Under the pieces are notes generated by a model that was not told the origin of the DNA, ran no database searches, and worked only from the letters and a program-made list of their open reading frames with translations. A DNA stretch of 37,416 nt from Candidatus Gastranaerophilales bacterium. GTDB lineage: Bacteria > Cyanobacteriota > Vampirovibrionia > Gastranaerophilales > Gastranaerophilaceae. The stretch is taken from NCBI GenBank assembly GCA_905236775.1, contig CAJOOM010000051.1, forward strand, positions 1-37,416, written 5' to 3'. Positions within the stretch are counted from its first letter, which is position 1; every line of letters starts with the position of its first letter. This document shows, one piece after another, positions 18,696 through 27,489 of the stretch. The position numbers and the translations under genes are program-made.

Positions 18696-20528
18696 CTATT
18701 TGAGGTTTTGTTGTTGTCTTTTTGATTTTGGCATTTTTTTTATATTTCTATACAATTCTGCTGCTGCAACAACAAGCTCAGGGTAATTCTTTTCTACGAA
18801 TTTAAAGTTCCAATCAGGTTTGCCTAATATTCCGGACATGCAAATTGCAAAAGCTTCTTTTGAACTCTGTGAAAAATATGATGCTTTCTTATTAGTATTA
18901 TCGATATTTTCATTATTCCACATGGGATATTTATCTTTATACTTTTTAATACATTTATCATAAACTTCCTTAAAATGACCGCTTTCGCTCTTCCATTTTA
19001 TAAAACCTCTATCATCCAAATAAGCATCTAAGCCGTGTCCCATTTCATGAATTACGGTACCTTCTCCTTTGTTCCAATCATTTTTTAATGATGAAATTGT
19101 TACATCTGCTTTGCTAGCATTATAAAAACCAGCAGCATTATCATCAGCAGAAATTTCATCTTCGCTTTTGTATCGGAATCTATTAATTTCAATTCCAATA
19201 TTTTCTAAGATTTCTCCTGAATAATTCTGTAGAGTTTTTAAATTATCTTTTGTGCTTTGTGCATTCATATCAAATGTTTGGAATAAAGTTTTTAAATTTA
19301 ATCTTGTTGTATCGCCCGTATTCTTGTTTAAAACTTTTACAATAGGTCCGTTATAACTAATTTTGTATTCATCACCTGTATAGTATTGATTATCAATTTT
19401 AGAATTTTCAATGATTAAATGAGAATTGAAGTATTTTGAATCAATAAAAGGATATGACAAATCATCTATAAATTCAGCTTTTTCAGAATCAGATAAATTT
19501 GAATTTTGAATATCATCAATTAATTCATGTCCGGTTAGTTGATAATAGTCATCCATTAATTCACCTTCGCGTTTTTCGATTATTACAAATTCTATTAATT
19601 CTCTTATAACATCAGGTGCAGTAGAATTTTTAATTAATTTTTCAAGTTTTTCTGCTTCATAATTTTTTATTAAAGTGTTGTTTTCCGTATTTACTATTCT
19701 ATATGAATCTCCATTAGAATAAAAAGTCAGCTCTTTTTTTGAATTATCCTTCTTTTGAGAAATAATTCCGTTTTCATATTTAATATTTGTAATCACTTTA
19801 TCTTTTTGATAAGTTGTAACATTTGTGACTAAACCAGCTTTGACATCGATTCCGCATAACATATTTAATTGCTTATCTTGTTTTATAATTAGTAAATCTT
19901 CATTTTGTAGAATCTGTATTAATGCCAAATCACCATTTTTAGAATATATAGATATATTATTTGGCATATATTCCAGTATTATCCTGTCTGTTTTTTTGTC
20001 TTTAACGGTGAGAGTTTGTTTGTCTTCCACTATATTATACTTAGAAGAATCTTTAAATATGCGTTTTAAATTGTTATAACTTAGCTTAGTAATATCAATA
20101 TTTTTATCATCACCAAGTTCCAGAAAATCAAGTTCGGGCAGTAATTTATGAATTGTGTTATCTGGTCTTTCATTAGCACTATATGCTTCGCTCTTTTCTA
20201 TTTCATCTTGTAAATCTGTAAGAAAATTTAATGCTATACTTCTATCTTTTTTGTGAATTTTATTTTGTCCGGAAGCCTGTTTTATAAAACGGTCAAATTC
20301 ATCTTCGCTAAGTTCGTTATCTCCGTCAGATTTAGCATGTTTTTGTATTATTTGAAACAGATTATGTATTTCAGTATTATTATAAAATCCATCATTATTT
20401 TTATCTTTTAAAACACGCCAAAATATTGGTTCGTAATTCCTAAAATTTTCAGCATCTACCTTGTGTATAATCTTATTTAAATATATTTTTCTACCGTTTG
20501 GTAATTTTATATAATCTTCAGGAGACAT
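18696..20528 (-). CDS. Putative zinc metallopeptidase with N-terminal EF-hand pair
   Basis: DKNNDGFYNNTE and KSDGDNELSEDE EF-hand-like loops; GTVIHEMGHGLDAYLDD (HExxH) plus downstream SSKEAFAI. Confidence 0.7.
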   Translation of the reverse strand: MSPEDYIKLPNGRKIYLNKIIHKVDAENFRNYEPIFWRVLKDKNNDGFYNNTEIHNLFQIIQKHAKSDGDNELSEDEFDRFIKQASGQNKIHKKDRSIALNFLTDLQDEIEKSEAYSANERPDNTIHKLLPELDFLELGDDKNIDITKLSYNNLKRIFKDSSKYNIVEDKQTLTVKDKKTDRIILEYMPNNISIYSKNGDLALIQILQNEDLLIIKQDKQLNMLCGIDVKAGLVTNVTTYQKDKVITNIKYENGIISQKKDNSKKELTFYSNGDSYRIVNTENNTLIKNYEAEKLEKLIKNSTAPDVIRELIEFVIIEKREGELMDDYYQLTGHELIDDIQNSNLSDSEKAEFIDDLSYPFIDSKYFNSHLIIENSKIDNQYYTGDEYKISYNGPIVKVLNKNTGDTTRLNLKTLFQTFDMNAQSTKDNLKTLQNYSGEILENIGIEINRFRYKSEDEISADDNAAGFYNASKADVTISSLKNDWNKGEGTVIHEMGHGLDAYLDDRGFIKWKSESGHFKEVYDKCIKKYKDKYPMWNNENIDNTNKKASYFSQSSKEAFAICMSGILGKPDWNFKFVEKNYPELVVAAAELYRNIKKMPKSKRQQQNLK

Positions 20529-20536
20529 AATAATCC

Positions 20537-20998
20537 TTACCTAATAACTGCATTTAATTTATTTATTAACTCATCGGTAATATCTGTACCGCCGGAAAAA
20601 ACACTTCTTTTATCTAAAATAGCATCAAGTCCTTTTTCTAAACGTATTTTCTCAGATACTGCATGTATTCTTGAATATACTGCATCTTCACTTTTATTTT
20701 TAAAATCATTAAATGCATCCTCTTTTGCGCGCATTTCGCTTTTTACAGCTGCCTCAAGTTTTTGTCTTTGAATCGGAGATTCCAGCTCTGCAAACTCTTT
20801 TTCTTTACTTTCTAAATATTCTTGTATCTCGTTTGCTTTTGTTTCAATCTCTTTTGCTGTTACTTTTGCAAATTGGTATTCACTTACTACTTTATCATAA
20901 TCTATATAACCGACCCCACTTGCAAAAACCGGAATGGATACGATTAAAATTCCAATAACAAGTATTATTTTGGTACTCAAGTTTTTAATAACTGTCAT
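20537..20998 (-). CDS. skp: OmpH/Skp-family periplasmic chaperone
   Basis: Signal-peptide-like N-terminus, VGYIDYDKVVSEYQFAK, long charged helical middle; directly downstream of bamA; start set at the internal Met MTVIKNL. Confidence 0.78.
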   Translation of the reverse strand: MTVIKNLSTKIILVIGILIVSIPVFASGVGYIDYDKVVSEYQFAKVTAKEIETKANEIQEYLESKEKEFAELESPIQRQKLEAAVKSEMRAKEDAFNDFKNKSEDAVYSRIHAVSEKIRLEKGLDAILDKRSVFSGGTDITDELINKLNAVIR

Positions 20999-23279
20999 AC
21001 AATCCTCCTGTTCCGAATGTAAAATATCCTCTTTTAGAATTATATTGACCAACATGTGTAAGTGGTAACCCATAATCAATTGATATTGGTCCAATTCCGG
21101 GAATATTGATTCTTAACCCTACACCGACAGAAATTGCTGAATTTGGTCTGTCATACAAAGAACTGGATATAGTAGGATTATATATTTTACCAGCATCTAT
21201 AAAGAATGCAAATCTTAAATTTTTAAGGACTTCGTATTTGAATTTATCCATAAATGGAATAGGAGTTTGTAGTTCTGCGCTTCCCATTAAGAAAGAATCT
21301 CCAGTACCGACTCCGCTCATCCTAAATCCTCTAACAGTATATGGTCCGCCTAATCCAAATGTCATTACTTCAGGCATGTGATTGCCGCCGTGGACTTTTA
21401 TGCCGGTTTTTGCTGTAAGAGCAAGTGTTGATTTCTTAAATACAGGTATGTACTTTGTGATTTTTGCCATAATTCTTCCATTTGTGCGTTTTAAATGGTC
21501 AACACAAAAAGATTCGATAAAGCTTGCTTTTGCAACAATACCTTTTCTTGGCATAAAATCGTTATCTACATCAGTGTATTCTACTGATGGAGAAATGTTT
21601 ATGAAGTTACCACCAATTAACTGTTTAGACCTTTTTGAAAAGTCAATATTTCTAAGTTTATACATGTTATAAATTTTGTTATATTCTGTTTCACTAAGGT
21701 GAATATGTTCATAACCAAGTCCCAAACTTGTTAATAATTTGTCATTTCCTTTTACCTTGTGTGTAATAACTCCATTAATACCAAATCTTCGTTCTATAGC
21801 AAGCGGAACTTGATAACTACCTAATTCTCTTACATATAATTTAGACATTAAAGAGTTATCAGCATTTATAAAGTGCGGTTCCTTAAAGAAAAGTTCAAGT
21901 TGATAATTCATGTGATTTTTTATTGAGGCATCACTTAAAAGGACTCCGGAACCAACCATGCCTGTTATACCAAGTTGCTGTCCTTTACCCATAAAATTTT
22001 TCTCTAAAATTGATATTGAACCAAATACACCGAGTGCATTATCTACACCAGCTCCGATTGAGATACTATTAGAAGATGCCTCTTTTACAGCAATTTTTAC
22101 TACATATTCTCCGTCTTTAGTTGTGCTTGGTTCGATTGTTCTGTCAATAGTATCAAAAATTTGGGTTGCGTAAATTCTTGAAATGTCTTTTTTCAGTATT
22201 TCTTCATTATAAACAGAGCCCGCAGAAGTTATCATATTACGTTCTATTACATAGTCTTTTGTTTTGTGTTCACCGTCAAATATTATTTTTTCAATTACAC
22301 CCTCCGAAATTTCAAAAGTAACAATCCCATCCTTGCTGTCATCAATATTGGAAACATTTCCTAATATATACCCTTTTTGCGCATAATAATCATTTATTTT
22401 TTTTATAGAATCGTTTATTGTTATAAGGTTTTGAGGAAGATTTTTTAAATCTTTAGTAAATTTCATAAGTTCTTCTGTTGAAATTACTGTATTCCCTTTA
22501 ATTACTATATCTTTGATTTCCGGGTTTTCTTTAAGATTAAAAGTCAATGATACTGTGTCATTAGACTCATTATATGTTGGCTCTACATCCATTAAATCGG
22601 AAAAATAACCAAGATTGTATATCGATTGCAAATCTTTTTGCAGCATATAAGAATGGAATTCAGAACCATTTTTAGTAAATACAACACTTAAAACGTCCTT
22701 TTCATCAAGTAATTTTAGTCCGTTTACTGATATACCCTGAATAATTTTTCCTTCTAAATTAGGAATATTATCATCTGTTTGAGCAGATGCATAGTAACTT
22801 GGCGATATTTCTTTTTGAGGTTTAACTGTTTTTTTATACTCGGATGGCATAACAAAACCCTCAATATCAGTAAATGAAAATTCATTTTCAGGTTTAGTTT
22901 TTAGATATTCATCTTTTTGCTTTAATTCAGATGGTAAATTTATACTGGGGATATTTCCCTTTTTGTATTCACTTGGACTTGGCAGTAAGCCGTTTAAAAG
23001 GGCTTGATTAACCTGTGTTATATCTAAATAAATTACATTTGATGCAATATTTTCTTCCGGAATAGTTTGTTCATCTTTTGGGGTTAAATTATCATTAATA
23101 TCTTGAACAGGTTTAATCTCAATAGTTTGCTCGTTTGTATCCATAACGGATTCAGTTACATCTACAGGAGGAGTAAATGCATCAAAAGGAAATACAATAG
23201 TCGGAACAAAGCAAAATATCAGTGAGCATATCACTGATGACCTTATAATATTTAATTTTTTACTGTTCCAGCTTATCAT
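20985..23279 (-). CDS. bamA: Outer membrane protein assembly factor BamA/Omp85
   Basis: Three POTRA-like repeats, then a beta-barrel with GGPYTVRGFRMSGVGTGDSFLMGSAELQTPI and VGVGLRINIPGIGPISIDYGLPL. Confidence 0.92.
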   Translation of the reverse strand: MISWNSKKLNIIRSSVICSLIFCFVPTIVFPFDAFTPPVDVTESVMDTNEQTIEIKPVQDINDNLTPKDEQTIPEENIASNVIYLDITQVNQALLNGLLPSPSEYKKGNIPSINLPSELKQKDEYLKTKPENEFSFTDIEGFVMPSEYKKTVKPQKEISPSYYASAQTDDNIPNLEGKIIQGISVNGLKLLDEKDVLSVVFTKNGSEFHSYMLQKDLQSIYNLGYFSDLMDVEPTYNESNDTVSLTFNLKENPEIKDIVIKGNTVISTEELMKFTKDLKNLPQNLITINDSIKKINDYYAQKGYILGNVSNIDDSKDGIVTFEISEGVIEKIIFDGEHKTKDYVIERNMITSAGSVYNEEILKKDISRIYATQIFDTIDRTIEPSTTKDGEYVVKIAVKEASSNSISIGAGVDNALGVFGSISILEKNFMGKGQQLGITGMVGSGVLLSDASIKNHMNYQLELFFKEPHFINADNSLMSKLYVRELGSYQVPLAIERRFGINGVITHKVKGNDKLLTSLGLGYEHIHLSETEYNKIYNMYKLRNIDFSKRSKQLIGGNFINISPSVEYTDVDNDFMPRKGIVAKASFIESFCVDHLKRTNGRIMAKITKYIPVFKKSTLALTAKTGIKVHGGNHMPEVMTFGLGGPYTVRGFRMSGVGTGDSFLMGSAELQTPIPFMDKFKYEVLKNLRFAFFIDAGKIYNPTISSSLYDRPNSAISVGVGLRINIPGIGPISIDYGLPLTHVGQYNSKRGYFTFGTGGLYDSY

Positions 23280-23282
23280 ATT

Positions 23283-23888
23283 TTAAATATCTGCTTCTGT
23301 TAATGATAATATTGCTTGATAAAAACCTTTTGGATCATTCGCCGCAAAAGAACTTCTTAAAACATTTGAACCTACATTTACTGTCACGTCGGTTTTTCCG
23401 TTATCAACATAAACTTCGTATTTACCTTTTGAGGGAATATATTTATGGTTAGCGCCACTTATACTGCTTACAGGATAAGCAACAACTCCTGGGCTATCTT
23501 TAGGTATGCCACCTAGCTTGCAATTAGCAAGAGCCGAAGAAGACGGCATTTTCGCTAAGTTTGCAAATGCTATATAAACTCTTCCACCTTGTTCAAACAT
23601 TGCGTTTTCAAAGCCGGATTCAGTGTTAACATTGGCTTTAAGATATAATGTCTGCGTTTTATTAGCATTAGTAATAACTCTGAACGTAGTAGATAATGGC
23701 ATGTGCAAGTTTCCGGACCGATTTGTAATATTCGCAGTTAATACAGGACTGGTTACTGGTGTAATTCTCGCAAATCCGGTAATATTAAAACTTAAGACAT
23801 CTGTTTGCGTCGTTGTAACTGAATATGAAGGTGCTGTAATTGCAAAAAAAATTACAAACACCATAAGTGCTTTCTTTAAAATATTCAC
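23283..23888 (-). CDS. Secreted pilin-like subunit
   Basis: Signal peptide; N-terminal strand DVLSFNITGFARITPV and C-terminal KGFYQAILSLTEADI parallel the subunits at 26017 and 26768. Confidence 0.6.
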   Translation of the reverse strand: MNILKKALMVFVIFFAITAPSYSVTTTQTDVLSFNITGFARITPVTSPVLTANITNRSGNLHMPLSTTFRVITNANKTQTLYLKANVNTESGFENAMFEQGGRVYIAFANLAKMPSSSALANCKLGGIPKDSPGVVAYPVSSISGANHKYIPSKGKYEVYVDNGKTDVTVNVGSNVLRSSFAANDPKGFYQAILSLTEADI

Positions 23889-24286
23889 CTAATCTCTCCT
23901 TTATTATCCCTTTAAGAGAATTTATATATTGGCATCAACAAGCATTTAAAGATTTTTATCTCTTTAACTATTATGTTATGCCGTATTTTTAGTTCAAAAT
24001 CAACTATCCTATTGACTATAATACAATATATTATTATCATTTAGCAATTTGTAAATTTTTGTAACAAATTTCACAAAATCATTAAAGTTTTTCAAAAAAA
24101 TGCCGTTAATACATGTTGTATGATAGGATGTTAAAAATTTTATCGATTTAAAATTTTCTAAATCAAAAAGATGAATTTTTAATTGAAGTCTACGCAAAAC
24201 AGAGGATTTTGATACAAGTAAGTATTGAAGTTTTAATACAAATTGTTACAATTCTTTATAAGGATATCCGAAAAAGAAAGTACTTT

Positions 24287-25156
24287 ATGAAAAAGACCGT
24301 TATCACATCAATTATAGCAATATTAATTGCATTTGGCTCTAGAGCAGATGCATCTATGGTTATCTTGGACTACCAAGGTAATACGGTTGTTCATCCTTCT
24401 GGAATAGAGAGAAATTTGTTAATAAATAGCAATGACGGCGGAGAATACAATATTGCGCTAAGACCGCTTGATACTGCTGTAAGGAGTACCGACGGAAAGT
24501 ATACAATTCCCTTAGAAAACTTATATATTAATAATACCAGGGAAGATGTATATTTTAGGTATAATGAATATTCTAATTTATTCAATAGATTAGAAATGGG
24601 TGGAATCTCTCATAATATGATTGCTAAAATAAGAGATTTTGGTATGGTTCCAGCTGGAATATATACTATTAATTTTGAAGTACAAGCAACAGATGCTGAT
24701 AATGGCAGAATAGCTTCTATGTCGAATTTTACATTACAATTTATTGTACCAAAGATTCAAGAAATAAGTTTTCATGGCGCAGAAGCTGCAATAAATGTAA
24801 GTGCCAAAGATGTATTTGAGAAGAATAAAAAAATTACAACAGATGGCGAACCGATGGTATACATTAACTCAAACTGTGATTGGGAATTATGGGTAAATAC
24901 TGACAAGTTTGGTGAAGGAGCCGGTGATTATTACATAAGAACCATCTCTGCATCTCCTGACGTTATTGAGAGATTGCAGGAGAGAATACAATTATATCCA
25001 GATAAAGAAATACTTGTTGCAAGAGGCAAAGCGCCTTCGAATAATCAGTATGTTTCTTTTGAATTTGCTGTTGAAGGAAAAGACGGCAAAATTATGAAAG
25101 CTGGTAATTATCAAAATAACTTAAGGTTTATTTTGAGAGAGGATAGGGGAAGATAA
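24287..25156 (+). CDS. Secreted two-domain protein, candidate pilus tip/adhesin-like subunit
   Basis: Signal peptide MKKTVITSIIAILIAFGSRADA; both halves end in strands like PAGIYTINFEVQ and KAGNYQNNLRFILRE; first gene of the pilus operon; start set at the internal Met. Confidence 0.55.
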   Translation: MKKTVITSIIAILIAFGSRADASMVILDYQGNTVVHPSGIERNLLINSNDGGEYNIALRPLDTAVRSTDGKYTIPLENLYINNTREDVYFRYNEYSNLFNRLEMGGISHNMIAKIRDFGMVPAGIYTINFEVQATDADNGRIASMSNFTLQFIVPKIQEISFHGAEAAINVSAKDVFEKNKKITTDGEPMVYINSNCDWELWVNTDKFGEGAGDYYIRTISASPDVIERLQERIQLYPDKEILVARGKAPSNNQYVSFEFAVEGKDGKIMKAGNYQNNLRFILREDRGR

Positions 25157-25159
25157 GAT

Positions 25160-25978
25160 ATGAAGAAGTTTTTAAGCATTTTAATAGCATTATTTATGAC
25201 ATCAGAGGCTTTTGCTTCAATTACTGTTATGCCTACAAGGATAGAATTAAATGCAAATAAATCCAGAACGAATTACATTTCAACAGCGGTTGAAGTAAAA
25301 GGTGATAAAGAAGAAATAATGAGATTTAGAGCATATACAGGTTATTTCAAAATAGATGAAAAAGGTGAACTTGTAATGATGGATGGGCAGACTGCGCCAA
25401 ACGATTTATCCAAAAAAATTCGATTCGTTCCTTCGGAATTCAACGTTTTTCCAAGAAAATCGCAAAAAGTCAGAATAAATATTGTAGGGCTTAATTCTCT
25501 TCCGGATGGAGAAAATAGGACTGTATTATACATAGAAGATGTAAATCCGAAAGAAATGAACCTTGATACAGGAAGAAAAGGTATTAATGCCCAACTAATT
25601 GTAAAGACAAGAATAGGAGTTCCTATTTATCTTGATAAAGGTAAAACAACAAAGAAATGTGAAATTGGTGAATTTGAATTAGTTCAAGAAAAAGGAAAAT
25701 GCTTAGTAAAAGCAAAACTCTTGTCGCAAGGTAATAGTAAAATCAGATTCAATTCAAATATTCAAATCGTAAATGGTAAGAAACTTGTAAAAGAGCAGCA
25801 TGGTACAGAAGGTGTTGTTGCAGATAACAGTTCTAGAATAATTTCAGAGCAAATTGACACAACTGATATTGAAGCAGGCGAATACACTCTGAGATATGTT
25901 GTAACTTATACAGATGAAAACGGCAAAAAACAAAATCTAAAAGAAGAAAAAACAATAAATATAAAAGGTGAAATGTAG
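25160..25978 (+). CDS. Periplasmic pilus assembly chaperone (PapD-like/archaic type)
   Basis: Signal peptide; ITVMPTRIELNANKSRTNYISTAVEV, VPSEFNVFPRKSQKVRINI, LPDGENRTVLYIEDV, TRIGVPIYL follow the PapD-like domain-1 pattern. Confidence 0.8.
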   Translation: MKKFLSILIALFMTSEAFASITVMPTRIELNANKSRTNYISTAVEVKGDKEEIMRFRAYTGYFKIDEKGELVMMDGQTAPNDLSKKIRFVPSEFNVFPRKSQKVRINIVGLNSLPDGENRTVLYIEDVNPKEMNLDTGRKGINAQLIVKTRIGVPIYLDKGKTTKKCEIGEFELVQEKGKCLVKAKLLSQGNSKIRFNSNIQIVNGKKLVKEQHGTEGVVADNSSRIISEQIDTTDIEAGEYTLRYVVTYTDENGKKQNLKEEKTINIKGEM

Positions 25979-26016
25979 TGAAACAAACAAAAAAAGAAAG
26001 AAAGGAAGGACATCTT

Positions 26017-26679
26017 ATGAAATTCACAAAATTTATCCCATTAGCGTTAGCGCTAGCACTTGCAGTACCTGCATTTGCAGATCCTGTAGCATCACAAAAC
26101 GACGAATTGAAATTCACTTTGTCACCATTTTTCAACATCACAAAGAACCCGGGTAAAGTTTACCAAGGTGTTGTTGCAGTGGATGATGCTTACACTGAAC
26201 TAACAGTAAGTACACCAATAACATTTGGTTACCACGTAATTACAAACAATCGTTCTGATGCTGTTCAATTGACGGTTAAAGCAGACTCATCTACAGGTCA
26301 AGTTGCTGCATTAGGCGGTACTGTAGGAAATCCGATTGTAGTATTTACTAATACTACAGTTACTGCAGAAAACAGACCGACAAAAGCACAGATTCAATCA
26401 GCAGCAAGTTCAAGCACAGATAAAAGTGCTACACCAAATGCAATTGCATTTAATGTAACTCCTGTTTGTAAAATGGTAGATGATACCGGTGCTACAGCAG
26501 ATCCAGCTGGAACTATGAGTGCACCAGCAGGAGATTTAGCAAACATAAAATATACATTCAACAACGGTGAATACAACTTTGACTACACTATATCTACGGC
26601 AATAAATGGTACTTTCTCAACTTACGATACAGAAGGTTTATATAAAGCATACGTTACTATGACACAAGTAACACCGTAG
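26017..26679 (+). CDS. Candidate major pilin subunit
   Basis: Signal peptide MKFTKFIPLALALALAVPAFA; GLYKAYVTMTQV C-terminal strand; SD aaaggaagga; between chaperone and usher; start set at the internal Met. Confidence 0.65.
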   Translation: MKFTKFIPLALALALAVPAFADPVASQNDELKFTLSPFFNITKNPGKVYQGVVAVDDAYTELTVSTPITFGYHVITNNRSDAVQLTVKADSSTGQVAALGGTVGNPIVVFTNTTVTAENRPTKAQIQSAASSSTDKSATPNAIAFNVTPVCKMVDDTGATADPAGTMSAPAGDLANIKYTFNNGEYNFDYTISTAINGTFSTYDTEGLYKAYVTMTQVTP

Positions 26680-26686
26680 TTTAAAT

Positions 26687-26732
26687 TTTGCATTTTGGGT
26701 TGAAGTTTTTACTTCAACCCAAGAAATGCAAA
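26687..26732 (+). promoter_or_regulatory. Long intercistronic hairpin downstream of the candidate major pilin gene
   Basis: TGGGTTGAAG (26696-26705) / CTTCAACCCA (26712-26721), extended by TTTGCATTT / AAATGCAAA with a small bulge; no T-tract. Confidence 0.7.
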
Positions 26733-26767
26733 TATTGTTTTCAATATAATATGCAGAAAAGAGAGAG

Positions 26768-27379
26768 ATGAAAAAAAATATTATAATAAAACTACTAACG
26801 ATTATATTGGTTTCAGGTATAGGAACATCAGTTTATGCTGATACACAGGCAAATCTTGTTTTTAAAACAAATGTTCCAAAAGCAACAAAAATAGAAAAAG
26901 TGTCAACAAGCACACCGGTGTACGCTAATCCCGAAACCGGTACAATTAGTGGAACTTTAAGTTCTATTTTTGAACTCAACTCTAATGATACAGAAAATTC
27001 AAATGAGTTTGTAATAACCTCATCAGTTGAAACATCAACCGGAACCATTTCTGCTTATGATTATTGGGGCAATATAGCTTTTACAAACTCAGAATCGCTC
27101 CCCACATCTGTTCAAGTTAATGAAGCGCTTACACATACCGGAGACAATCCTAATGTAATTGTTTATCCTGTAACAATCACAGCATCACCGTTCACTTCTA
27201 CATTTCAACCAGGATATAAAACTTTTGGATATTGTTACAGAATTAATCTAAATGGCGAGACAGAAGGTACAATTACACATAGTGTTAATCCAACCCCTGT
27301 GTCAGGAACTTTCCACAAAACAAAAGATACATCCGGATTATATAAGACAACAATAACAATAACTTCAGTAGGTTTGTAA
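26768..27379 (+). CDS. Candidate minor pilin subunit
   Basis: Signal peptide; GLYKTTITITSVGL C-terminus parallels the preceding subunit. Confidence 0.6.
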   Translation: MKKNIIIKLLTIILVSGIGTSVYADTQANLVFKTNVPKATKIEKVSTSTPVYANPETGTISGTLSSIFELNSNDTENSNEFVITSSVETSTGTISAYDYWGNIAFTNSESLPTSVQVNEALTHTGDNPNVIVYPVTITASPFTSTFQPGYKTFGYCYRINLNGETEGTITHSVNPTPVSGTFHKTKDTSGLYKTTITITSVGL

Positions 27380-27489
27380 AAAGCTAAGATATATTTAAAG
27401 AATTCAGAATAGACCCAGTGGACAAAGGATGTCCAAGAAACATATATTTACCAAATACTCTCAAAAAAAAGGATTAAAAGAGAGAAGAG

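Noticed and set aside
24009-24197. 62-aa minus-strand ORF in the pilus divergent region
   Set aside because: No convincing SD upstream, no recognisable family; region better explained as control DNA.
27419-27435. TGGACA-AAGGA-TGTCCA hairpin between the minor pilin and usher genes
   Set aside because: Short 6-bp stem, easily found by chance; not supported as a regulatory element.
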